Part shown: piece by piece, positions 1 to 6,290 of the stretch
Numbering within the stretch: position 1 is the first letter of the stretch
How the letters are laid out: each line of letters starts with the position of its first letter
Source of the DNA: Alphaproteobacteria bacterium
GTDB taxonomy: Bacteria > Pseudomonadota > Alphaproteobacteria > Sphingomonadales > Rhodothalassiaceae
Direction of reading: 5' to 3'
Length of the DNA stretch: 11,920 bases
NCBI GenBank assembly: GCA_003694205.1
Contig: RFKS01000128.1
Coordinates: 1 to 11,920 of the forward strand
Made by a program: the position numbers and the translations under genes
The notes under the pieces: generated by a model
What the model was told of the DNA's origin: nothing
The model's database searches: none
The model's input: only the letters and a program-made list of their open reading frames with translations

Positions 1-550
1 GAAACAGGGCGTCGGGCGCGAAGGGATCGCTGGCGATCACCTCGAGCCCGAGCGCCTGCGCCTTGGGGGCGAGGGTGCGCGGGATCTTTCCGAACCCGAC
101 GAGCCCGAGCACGCGGCCGCGCAGGCGCCACATCGGCGTCAGCGGTTTCAGCGTCCATTCCCCGGCCTGCACCAGGCGGTCGGCGAGCGCCGTCTTGCGC
201 GCCAGAGTGAGAAGCAGCGCGAGCGCGTGATCGGACACCTCGTCGAGGCAATAATCGGGGCAGAAGACGACCTGAATGCCCGCCCGGCTCGCTGCCTCGA
301 GGTCAATATTGTCGACCCCGATCCCGAAGCGGCCGATCACGCGGCAGCGGGACAGACGCCCGATGAGATCAGCGTCAAGCTTCGCGAAGGTGACCATGAC
401 CGCATCGGCATCCGCCCCAAGTCGCGCGATGGTCGCCGGGTCCGGGTCAGGCGCCACGACCAGATCCGCATCGATGCGGGCGAGCACGGCCTCGGCGGGC
501 GCGAGCGAGGGAAACACCGAGTCGGTGAGGACGATTCTGGGCCGGCTCAT
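1..550 (-). CDS. D-isomer-specific 2-hydroxyacid dehydrogenase, partial (C-terminus beyond window)
   Basis: The first 183 residues are visible; the gene runs off the left edge. The family oxidises 2-hydroxyacids or reduces 2-oxoacids with NAD(P) in the cytoplasm. Visible family signatures are GRFGIGVDNIDL (residues 73-84), EVSDHALALLL (104-114) and the start of the Rossmann nucleotide-binding fold, GLVGFGKIPR (149-158). The third Gly of the usual GxGxxG is Pro157, a deviation from the textbook motif. The active-site Arg, Glu and His lie in the missing C-terminal half, so activity cannot be judged. The ATG (550-548) overlaps the stop of the upstream TRAP receptor as ATGA, which implies translational coupling. 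The imported TRAP substrate is therefore plausibly the 2-hydroxyacid or 2-oxoacid that this enzyme handles. CtBP-like or phosphoglycerate-dehydrogenase-like subfamily; exact substrate unknown. Confidence 0.88.
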   Translation of the reverse strand, partial: MSRPRIVLTDSVFPSLAPAEAVLARIDADLVVAPDPDPATIARLGADADAVMVTFAKLDADLIGRLSRCRVIGRFGIGVDNIDLEAASRAGIQVVFCPDYCLDEVSDHALALLLTLARKTALADRLVQAGEWTLKPLTPMWRLRGRVLGLVGFGKIPRTLAPKAQALGLEVIASDPFAPDALF

Positions 551-1620
551 GATTGCGGCTCCCTGATCACATAATCGACCGGCCAGTGATGGCCATGGGC
601 GCGCGCGATGGCGATATAGTCGGCGATCACCTCGGAGCCCGGCATGCCGCGCGCGTTGGCGTCCTCGGCCATGCGCTCGGGGAAGTCCCTGAGGGCCTCG
701 GCCCAGCGAGCGCGCACCGCTTCGGGCAAGGTGCGCACATGTGCCCCCGCTGTCTTCAGGAGCTCGAGGCCCTTGACCTGGCGCTCATAAAGCGCCCTTG
801 CCGCCACCTTCTCATACTCGCGCGCGACCTCGCGGATGATCCGCGCCACCGCGGGCGGCAGCCGGCGCATCGTCTTGGCGTTGGCCGTGATCACCACCGC
901 ACCGCCCATGGCACCGAAGTCGATCAGCGTGTAATAGGGCGCCGGTTCGTGGAACTTGTACGCGTAATAGGCCGAGGGGAACATGAGCCAGCCCGAATAG
1001 ACGCCCGTCTGCATCGCCATATAGCCGTCGGGCAGGCTCGACTGGACCGGGATCGCGCCGACATAGGAGAGCCACGGCAGATTGGGCCCGGCGCCGCCGA
1101 TCTTCACGCCCCTGAGATCATCCACCGAATCCCAGGGATTGACGGTTCCGAGGTGGTAATTGTCCCAGCCGTTGAGCGCCAGCAGCTCCTGGCCCCATTT
1201 TTCGCTGAATTGCGCCGCGAGCCACGGGTGCCGGTCATAGACCTCACGTGCGATGGCCACCGCTTCCTCGGCATTCGAGGGGCCAAAGGGCACGAAATAC
1301 GCAAAATTGTGCAGAAAGGTCTTGGCCGGCTCGAAACAGACGCAATAGCCGCCAATGTCGAGAATGCCGGTCTGCACCGCCTCAAGCGTCTCGGCCACCT
1401 TGGCGATCGATCCGCCATAGCCCTCGACGACCTCGAGCTCGTAGGGTGTTTCCGCGGCGACACGTCGCCGGATTTCGGGCACGAGCATCTTTTGCATGAC
1501 CGTTGCATAAACGCTCGGCCCCGCCGGGTGCCCCGTGCCGACCCGGAGGATCAGCCGCTCGGCGGTGGCAGGCGCCGCCGCAAGGAGCGCGAAGAGCCCC
1601 GCGAGAAGAACCGTCTTCAT
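547..1620 (-). CDS. TRAP transporter substrate-binding protein, DctP family
   Basis: This is a periplasmic receptor that captures an organic acid for a TRAP transporter. From the chosen start it has 357 residues, normal for DctP. Residues 1-20 form a signal peptide (MKTVLLAGLF... cleaved after APATA). The mature protein shows the family layout: an N-terminal beta strand with HPAGPSVYA, then DDLRGVKIGGAGPNLPWL (167-184) and GAIPVQSSLPDGYMAMQTG (188-206). Family members usually have Arg in the KIR motif, which salt-bridges the ligand carboxylate; here the segment reads KIGG, so ligand binding must differ. An upstream in-frame ATG (1728) exists, but the signal peptide argues for 1620; ATGs near 1668 are also possible. 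The DctQ and DctM membrane parts are not in the window and may lie left of the coupled dehydrogenase gene. Expression is probably controlled by the divergent LacI-type regulator. Confidence 0.87.
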   Translation of the reverse strand: MKTVLLAGLFALLAAAPATAERLILRVGTGHPAGPSVYATVMQKMLVPEIRRRVAAETPYELEVVEGYGGSIAKVAETLEAVQTGILDIGGYCVCFEPAKTFLHNFAYFVPFGPSNAEEAVAIAREVYDRHPWLAAQFSEKWGQELLALNGWDNYHLGTVNPWDSVDDLRGVKIGGAGPNLPWLSYVGAIPVQSSLPDGYMAMQTGVYSGWLMFPSAYYAYKFHEPAPYYTLIDFGAMGGAVVITANAKTMRRLPPAVARIIREVAREYEKVAARALYERQVKGLELLKTAGAHVRTLPEAVRARWAEALRDFPERMAEDANARGMPGSEVIADYIAIARAHGHHWPVDYVIREPQS

Positions 1621-1870
1621 CGCATACCGGGCGGTTTCCCAATATATTGCAGGCATATCGTTCGCCATCATGCCACCCCGTCCCGCCGTATCCTGCGCCG
1701 GTGACCGTGACCGGGACATCATGCGCATCGGCCGGCGCCGTCGGTCCCGCGACCCTACGCCCTAACGCAAACGATTGCAATCTTGCCAATCATGGCGCAT
1801 AGATGTTTTGTCGGGTCGTCCTCGCCCTCCCGGGCAACGCAATGACCCGCCAGACGGAGTACATGTCGTC
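1621..1870. promoter_or_regulatory. Divergent control region between TRAP receptor and LacI-type regulator
   Basis: About 250 bp separate the two divergent start codons. The region holds the LacI-type operator (1765-1780) and an imperfect inverted repeat with CCGGT (1698-1702) and ACCGG (1710-1714) arms. On the regulator side, TTGCAA (1775-1780) is a possible -35 that would overlap the operator, but no convincing -10 follows. On the TRAP side, a TATATT hexamer (1646-1641, minus) is a candidate -10 without a good -35. I cannot place transcription starts firmly. Confidence 0.5.
1765..1780. promoter_or_regulatory. Candidate LacI-family operator
   Basis: ACGCAAAC|GATTGCAA is a 16-bp pseudo-palindrome centred on CG (1772/1773), with GCAA and TTGC arms, matching the usual LacI/GalR operator architecture. 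Five of eight half-site positions are symmetric. The right half overlaps a perfect 10-bp palindrome, GATTGCAATC (1773-1782). It lies about 90 bp upstream of the regulator's start and about 145 bp upstream of the TRAP receptor start, so it fits autoregulation plus control of the TRAP operon. The assignment rests on position and symmetry only. Confidence 0.6.
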
Positions 1871-2896
1871 ATGTCCAATCGACCCGTCACCCTGCGCGAT
1901 ATCGCGAAAAAGGTTGGCGTTCACACGTCGACCGTGTCGCGTGTGCTCAATCCCGACGCCGGTGCCAAGGTCTCGCGCGAGGTGGCGCTCAAGGTGACGC
2001 GCGCGGCCGAGGAGCTCGGCTACAGCCTCAATCCCTTCGCCCGCAGCCTCAAGACCAATCAGTCCTTCACCATCGGCGTGCTCATTCCCGATCTCACGGA
2101 CCCGCTCTTCCCGCCGATCATGCGCGGCATCGAGGACACCCTGAGCGAGGCCGGCTACACCGCCATTCTCGCCAATTCGGACAATGACCCGGACCATGAG
2201 CGCAAGGGTCTCGAAACCATGCGGGCGCGCAAGGTCGACGGGCTCATCCTCGCCACTGCCCAGCGCAAGGACCGTCTGGTCGCCCGCTGCGTAGCCGACC
2301 GCATCCCGCTGGTGCTGGTCAATCGGGAGGTCGAGGATCACTCGGTGCCGGCGGTGGTCAATGACGATATCGGCGGCATGCGCATGGTGACCGAGCACGT
2401 CATCTCGCTCGGTCATCGCCGCATCGGCCACATTTCGGGGCCACAGACGCTGTCCACCGGCATGAACCGGCTCAACGGCTATCTCGCGGCGATGCGGGCC
2501 CACGGCCTGCCGGAGCGGCATGCTGACATGGTCGAGGCAGCGCCCCTCACCGACGCCGCGGCACAGGCAGCGGCCGAGGCCCTGCTTGCCTCGGATCCCG
2601 ATCTCACGGCGATCGTGACCGCCAATGACATGCTCGCCCTCGGCGCCTATGACGCGCTCGAGGCACGCGGCCTGAGCTGCCCGGATGACGTGTCGGTAAC
2701 CGGTTTCAATGACATTCCCTTCGCCGACAAGTTCAAGCCGCCGATCACCACGGTGCGCATCCAGAAATTCGAGATGGGCGCGGAGGCGGCGCGCCTCGTC
2801 CTGCGCATGATCAAGGGGGAGAATGTCGGGGGGTTGTCGATGCTGCTGCGCCCGACCCTGGTCGTGCGCGGCTCGACCGCGCCGCCGCGGCGCTGA
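1871..2896 (+). CDS. LacI/GalR-family transcriptional regulator
   Basis: Cytoplasmic DNA-binding regulator of 341 residues, the usual family length. The N-terminal helix-turn-helix is TLRDIAKKVGVHTSTVSRVL (7-26), followed by the hinge helix region NPFARSLKTNQS (54-65). The rest is a periplasmic-binding-protein-like effector domain starting TIGVLIPDLTDPLF (67-80), with the family segments VNREV (150-154), GHRRIGHISG (181-190), ANDMLALGAYDAL (251-263) and VSVTGFNDIPFA (274-285). The start is the ATG in front of SNRPVTL: GGAG at 1856-1859 lies 11 bp upstream, a somewhat long spacing. The longer frame from 1775 would cover the operator and adds nothing family-like. It is divergent from the TRAP/dehydrogenase operon, so it probably represses that operon until the substrate or a metabolite binds. 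The deiodinase-like gene follows 28 bp downstream. Confidence 0.93.
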   Translation: MSNRPVTLRDIAKKVGVHTSTVSRVLNPDAGAKVSREVALKVTRAAEELGYSLNPFARSLKTNQSFTIGVLIPDLTDPLFPPIMRGIEDTLSEAGYTAILANSDNDPDHERKGLETMRARKVDGLILATAQRKDRLVARCVADRIPLVLVNREVEDHSVPAVVNDDIGGMRMVTEHVISLGHRRIGHISGPQTLSTGMNRLNGYLAAMRAHGLPERHADMVEAAPLTDAAAQAAAEALLASDPDLTAIVTANDMLALGAYDALEARGLSCPDDVSVTGFNDIPFADKFKPPITTVRIQKFEMGAEAARLVLRMIKGENVGGLSMLLRPTLVVRGSTAPPRR

Positions 2897-2910
2897 TCAC
2901 CAAGAACAAG

Positions 2911-2916
2911 AAGGAG
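2911..2916 (+). promoter_or_regulatory. Ribosome binding site of the deiodinase-like gene
   Basis: AAGGAG lies 8 bp before the ATG at 2925. It decides this start over the longer reading frame beginning at 2823, which would overlap the LacI-type gene by about 70 bp and gives a Cys/Arg-rich N-terminus unlike the family. Confidence 0.85.
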
Positions 2917-2924
2917 AACCCGGA

Positions 2925-3683
2925 ATGGTCAAGGAGGGCACGACGCTCGATTATCTCAATCCGCGTTTCAAGGTGGGTCTTTACGACTGGGATCTCTTCG
3001 TCGGTCCCGGCGCCGGCGAACCGGCGATAGATTTCACCGCGCTCGATCTCGAGGGCAATGAGGTGAAGCTTTCCGATTTCCGCGGGCGTTGGGTGGTGCT
3101 CGAGACCGGCTCGGCGACCTGCTCGCAGTACAGCAAGAATATCGAGCGGGTCGGCGATCTGCGCGCCGAGTTCCCCGACGTCGAGTTCCTCGTCGTCTAT
3201 GTCCGTGAGGCGCATCCCGGCGAACGCCTGCCCCAGCACCGCAGTTTCGAGGAAAAGAAGCGGGCGGCGGCGCTCTTGCCGAAGAAGTACAAGGAGCACC
3301 GGCGTATTCTCATCGACAGCCTCGATGGGCAGATGCACCGCGCCTACGGCGCCATGCCGAATGTGGTCTATGTCATCAATCCGGACGGCATCGTGCACTA
3401 TCGCTGCGACTGGATGCATATCGAGGGCCTGCGGGCCGCGCTCCGCGACCGGGAGCATGTGCACACCGAGGAACACGCTGAACTGAAAAAGATCAGTGCC
3501 CAGCGCAGCGTATGGACCGCTATCCGCACCATGTGGACGGGCGGCATCATCGCGCTGTGGGACTTCGTCGTGCAGACGCCCGCCCTCTACAGGAAGCACA
3601 AGCTCATCGACGCCTATTACCGCACCCACGGCCGCTTTCGGCGGCGGCCCGACGAGCCGGACCCGGAGGCGCGATCCTCCTGA
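2925..3683 (+). CDS. Iodothyronine-deiodinase-like redoxin (thioredoxin fold), Cys in place of Sec
   Basis: Protein of 252 residues without a signal peptide. Residues about 30-175 form a thioredoxin/redoxin fold. The active-site segment is VVLETGSATCSQYS (57-70), with Cys66 where animal deiodinases have selenocysteine in the GSxTU motif. It is followed by FLVVYVREAHPGE (88-100), equivalent to the deiodinase IYIEEAH segment with conserved Glu-Ala-His, and by a likely cis-Pro in YGAMPNVVYVINPDG (141-155). The animal motif DGW after EAH is not present. A C-terminal tail (about 185-252, WTAIRTMWTGGIIALWDF then a basic end) is outside the fold. Bacterial members are redoxin-like proteins of mostly unknown substrate, so reductive dehalogenation or peroxide/thiol chemistry are both open. 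It is probably cotranscribed with the LacI-type gene and ends at a terminator. Confidence 0.8.
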   Translation: MVKEGTTLDYLNPRFKVGLYDWDLFVGPGAGEPAIDFTALDLEGNEVKLSDFRGRWVVLETGSATCSQYSKNIERVGDLRAEFPDVEFLVVYVREAHPGERLPQHRSFEEKKRAAALLPKKYKEHRRILIDSLDGQMHRAYGAMPNVVYVINPDGIVHYRCDWMHIEGLRAALRDREHVHTEEHAELKKISAQRSVWTAIRTMWTGGIIALWDFVVQTPALYRKHKLIDAYYRTHGRFRRRPDEPDPEARSS

Positions 3684-3710
3684 CCCGCACCCGGGCCCAC
3701 AGGCGGGGAA

Positions 3711-3747
3711 CGCCCGGGCCCCTTGCGGAGTCCGGGCGCCTTTTCTT
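3711..3747 (+). terminator. Intrinsic terminator after the deiodinase-like gene
   Basis: Stem CGCCCGG (3711-3717) pairs with CCGGGCG (3732-3738), with partial further pairing inside the loop. CC and TTTTCTT (3741-3747) follow. It lies 28 bp after the stop codon. On the opposite strand the same hairpin follows the protease gene but lacks a T-run, so it would work there only weakly. Confidence 0.8.
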
Positions 3748-3768
3748 CAACGGGAATGCCGCGGTGCC

Positions 3769-4953
3769 CTAGTTGAGCACGCAGATCGGATCGGGATTGC
3801 CGTCCGGATCGCCCGACACGAGACCGCCATTATAGGCGACGCCACCGGTGAGCAGCATGATGCCGGCCGCGTGCGGCGCCGCCATCGAAGTGCCCGAGAG
3901 CGTCGCCGTGCCGCCGTTCTTGTAGAGCGAAAAGATGCTCACCCCGGGATCGGCGCAGTCCACCGGCGGATTGCCGAAATTGGAGAAGCTTGCGAAGCGA
4001 TCCTGCGAATCCATCGCCGAGATGGTGTAGATGTTGCTGCCGCCCGCGCGTGCTGGCGACACATTCGCCGCATGCTGCGACTCATTGCCCGCGGCAAGGG
4101 TGAAAAAGATGCCCTGCGCGGCCGCATTCTTCACCGCATTGTCGAGCGTGGTGTTCGCCGGCCCGCCGAGGCTCATGTTCGCCACCTCGCCGGGAAGGCC
4201 CACCTGCGCCACATAATCGACGCCGGCAATGATGTCGGAGAAGGTGCCCGAGCCACTGGCATTGAGCACCCGCACGGCAACCACCGTCGCGCCGGCGGCA
4301 ACGCCGAGCGAGCCGATGGAGTTGTTCTTGGCGGCGATGATGCCGGCGACATGCGTGCCGTGACCGTTCTGATCGTCAGGCGATGAGAGGCCGGTAACGA
4401 AACTGCGGCTCAGAGAGGTCGCGACATTGAGATCGGGATGGTCGAGATCGATTCCGGTGTCGATGACGAAGGCATATTTGCCGAGATTGGTGCCGTCTCG
4501 CGGACCATTGACGCGCGACACGCCCCAGGACGCGGTCTGCGCCTGCGCCGTGACGCCGCCGAGCTTCTCGACGCGGTCGGAAATGAAGGCGACACCGTCG
4601 GGCTCATAGTAGGAAATGCGCGGATCCTTCGCGAGACGGGCCGCGGCACGCGGGGCCATCTTGGCGGCAAAGCCGTAGACCGCCTGGGTATAGACATGCT
4701 CCATCCGCCCGCCGGCCGCGCTGACCATGCGTTCGGCCTCCGCCGCGATGGCACTTTGCGGCATGCGATCGTCGAAGACGAAGATATAGCTGCCGCGGAC
4801 GCGCTCGCGCATCTCGGCGGAGATGCCAAACTGGACCCCCGCCGCCGCCTGGCTGCCGTCGCCATCGGCGTCCTGGGCTTGACCGACGAGAGGGGCAGCG
4901 ACAATCGCCGCGACGCCCATCGCAAATAGGGTGAGAATCGAGTCTTTGCGCAT
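3769..4953 (-). CDS. Secreted subtilisin-like serine protease (peptidase S8) with I9 propeptide
   Basis: A 394-residue precursor of an extracytoplasmic protease. Residues 1-25 are a signal peptide (MRKDSILTLFAMGVAAIVAA...). Residues about 54-122 resemble an inhibitor I9 propeptide (GSYIFVFDD...GGRMEHVYTQAVYGFAAKM...YYEPDGVA). The catalytic triad is complete: Asp165 in VIDTGID, His198 in NGHGTHVAG, and Ser356 in SGTSMAAPHAAG; the oxyanion Asn is N290 in LAAGNES. Spacing and sequence are proteinase-K/subtilisin-like. The C-terminus is short (GDPDGNPDPICVLN), with Cys391 and Cys333 as a possible disulfide. RBS AAAGGAAG precedes the ATG by about 7 bp. It lies on the same strand as the polysaccharide operon upstream but is separated by about 270 bp of AT-rich DNA, so it is probably a separate transcription unit. 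Confidence 0.93.
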   Translation of the reverse strand: MRKDSILTLFAMGVAAIVAAPLVGQAQDADGDGSQAAAGVQFGISAEMRERVRGSYIFVFDDRMPQSAIAAEAERMVSAAGGRMEHVYTQAVYGFAAKMAPRAAARLAKDPRISYYEPDGVAFISDRVEKLGGVTAQAQTASWGVSRVNGPRDGTNLGKYAFVIDTGIDLDHPDLNVATSLSRSFVTGLSSPDDQNGHGTHVAGIIAAKNNSIGSLGVAAGATVVAVRVLNASGSGTFSDIIAGVDYVAQVGLPGEVANMSLGGPANTTLDNAVKNAAAQGIFFTLAAGNESQHAANVSPARAGGSNIYTISAMDSQDRFASFSNFGNPPVDCADPGVSIFSLYKNGGTATLSGTSMAAPHAAGIMLLTGGVAYNGGLVSGDPDGNPDPICVLN

Positions 4954-5222
4954 GATGTGCTTCCTTTGTTGGTTGCAGAACGATGCTCCTAGACTCGTAT
5001 ATCGTGCGTTCTATATCAAGTACCATTTTGTGTAGTCATATCGTTATAACATAGAATATTTATGTATAATCTCTCCCGACAATCTGTAATATAAATATAA
5101 CATAGTTAATTGTAAAATATTCGTCAGACCTTTCATGGAATGGCGTATTGCGCGGCACGCCCACCTCATGGCCGCGCGGCGCGTGGGCGGATGATGGGCG
5201 CCCCGCCGCTCGTCCGGAGCGG
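4954..5222. promoter_or_regulatory. AT-rich intergenic island, probable promoter region of the S8 protease
   Basis: Between the HlyD gene and the protease, both on the minus strand, there is no convincing gene. By direct count 89 of 120 bases in 5001-5120 are A or T, in sharp contrast with GC-rich surroundings. It holds two copies of TATAACATAG (5045-5054 and 5096-5105), a GTTATAAC palindrome, and several TATA-type hexamers on the minus strand. There are too many to choose one -10 element. It is the only upstream control region available to the protease gene. Confidence 0.55.
5045..5105. repeat. 10-bp direct repeat TATAACATAG, two copies
   Basis: Copies at 5045-5054 and 5096-5105 are identical, with start points 51 bp apart, close to five helical turns. 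Both lie within the AT-rich island upstream of the protease. It could be a paired regulator site; AT-rich composition makes chance similarity easier. Confidence 0.6.
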
Positions 5223-5223
5223 C
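5205..5223 (-). terminator. Hairpin at the end of the HlyD gene, no T-run
   Basis: GCCGCTC (5205-5211) pairs perfectly with GAGCGGC (5217-5223) around a 5-base loop. The hairpin begins at the last base of the HlyD stop codon and is the only strong stem at the 3' end of the three-gene operon. No T-run follows on the minus strand, so it is at best a terminator without a U-tail or a 3'-end stabiliser. Confidence 0.35.
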
Positions 5224-6290
5224 TAAAGGTTGCTGGCGAAGGCCGCCTTGAAGTGGGAGAGCATGGTGCGGGCCGCGGCCGCAAGGCGAGCCCCGAAGGA
5301 TCCCGCCGCCCGCACCTCCACCTTGGTGAAGGTGGGCGGAATGATGGTGTTCTCGGCAAAGTCAATGCGCACGATTTGCGAGCGCTCGGCCGGCCGGAAG
5401 CTTTTCTGGAATTCAACCGGCAGCGGTGCCGCCACCGGGAAGAGCTGTGTCACCCGACCGCGCACATCCTCGACGCCGTATTCGAGAACCACCTCGTCAC
5501 CGACCTTGAGGCGATGCAGGGTGCCGGGCTGCAGGAAGGCAAGCACATAGGGCCGGCCGTAGAGAATCTCCATCATGGTCGAGCCGCCGGCGACAACGCT
5601 GCCTGTCGCCACATGCAGATTGTTGACCACGCCATCGACCGGAGCGCGCACGACGCCTTCTCCGAAAGACTCGAGAATCTGCTCAAGGGCATCCTGCTGC
5701 TTGGCCATGATGTCATCGAGGCCGGCAAGCTGGGCATCGACGCCCGCAAGCTCGGACTTGATGCGTTCGCTTTCGAGCACCGCATCATATTCGTCGACCA
5801 GGAACTGGCGCTGCTCGATCGAGGTGGCGACGCCGCGGCGAAGCCCGTCCTCGTGGAGCGCGCGCAGTCGCGTCAGGTCATGCGCCCGCTTGTCGGCAAT
5901 GGGAACAAGCCCCCGGAGCAGGTCGCGCCGCGCGAGAAGCTCGTTCCGCCGCATGCGGGCGTTGGCGATGTCGCGCGACAGGCTGGCAACGCTTTCGGTG
6001 ATTTCGGTCGAGCGCAGCCGGGCAAGCAGGTCGCCCGCCTTCACGATCTCGCCCTCGACCACCGGAACATCGGTCACCGAGGCCACGAAATCGACCGCGA
6101 TCTCCTTGCGCTCCTGGTTCACGAGGCCCTCGGCGCGGAGAAAAATGAGGCTGCCGAACATGTAATTCGCAAGCCACAGGAACAGGCTCGAGATGACCAG
6201 GATATAGGCCCACTGGCCGAAATAGCGCCGACGCGCCCGGACATCGTTGGTCATGCGGTCGAGCCGCCGGGATTTGCGCAGCCGCTTCAT
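5223..6290 (-). CDS. HlyD-family membrane-fusion (periplasmic adaptor) protein
   Basis: 355 residues, anchored in the inner membrane by one segment (about 24-44, GQWAYILVISSLFLWLANY) after a basic cytoplasmic tail. The body has the HlyD order: first half of a lipoyl/beta-barrel motif (about 55-95), a long coiled-coil hairpin (about 98-205), then the returning lipoyl half VVRAPVDGVVNNLHVATGS (213-231) and a beta-barrel domain. Such adaptors bridge inner-membrane exporters or synthases to the outer membrane; Alg44 has a comparable part in alginate synthesis. No PilZ domain is visible. The start ATG (6290-6288) shares one base with the stop of the glycosyltransferase gene (TGATG), so the two are translationally coupled. 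The context points to polysaccharide export rather than protein or drug export. No outer-membrane porin is present in the window. Confidence 0.88.
   Translation of the reverse strand: MKRLRKSRRLDRMTNDVRARRRYFGQWAYILVISSLFLWLANYMFGSLIFLRAEGLVNQERKEIAVDFVASVTDVPVVEGEIVKAGDLLARLRSTEITESVASLSRDIANARMRRNELLARRDLLRGLVPIADKRAHDLTRLRALHEDGLRRGVATSIEQRQFLVDEYDAVLESERIKSELAGVDAQLAGLDDIMAKQQDALEQILESFGEGVVRAPVDGVVNNLHVATGSVVAGGSTMMEILYGRPYVLAFLQPGTLHRLKVGDEVVLEYGVEDVRGRVTQLFPVAAPLPVEFQKSFRPAERSQIVRIDFAENTIIPPTFTKVEVRAAGSFGARLAAAARTMLSHFKAAFASNL

Noticed and set aside
1698..1714. CCGGT/ACCGG inverted repeat as a second operator in the LacI-type divergent region
   Set aside because: The arms are short and GC-rich, and such pairs are common in this composition. 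It also contains a GTGACC direct repeat that explains the symmetry. Not strong enough to call.
3496..4386. 296-residue plus-strand reading frame across the deiodinase-like and protease genes
   Set aside because: It is antisense to the clear S8 protease and out of frame with the deiodinase-like gene. Long open antisense frames are expected in GC-rich DNA.
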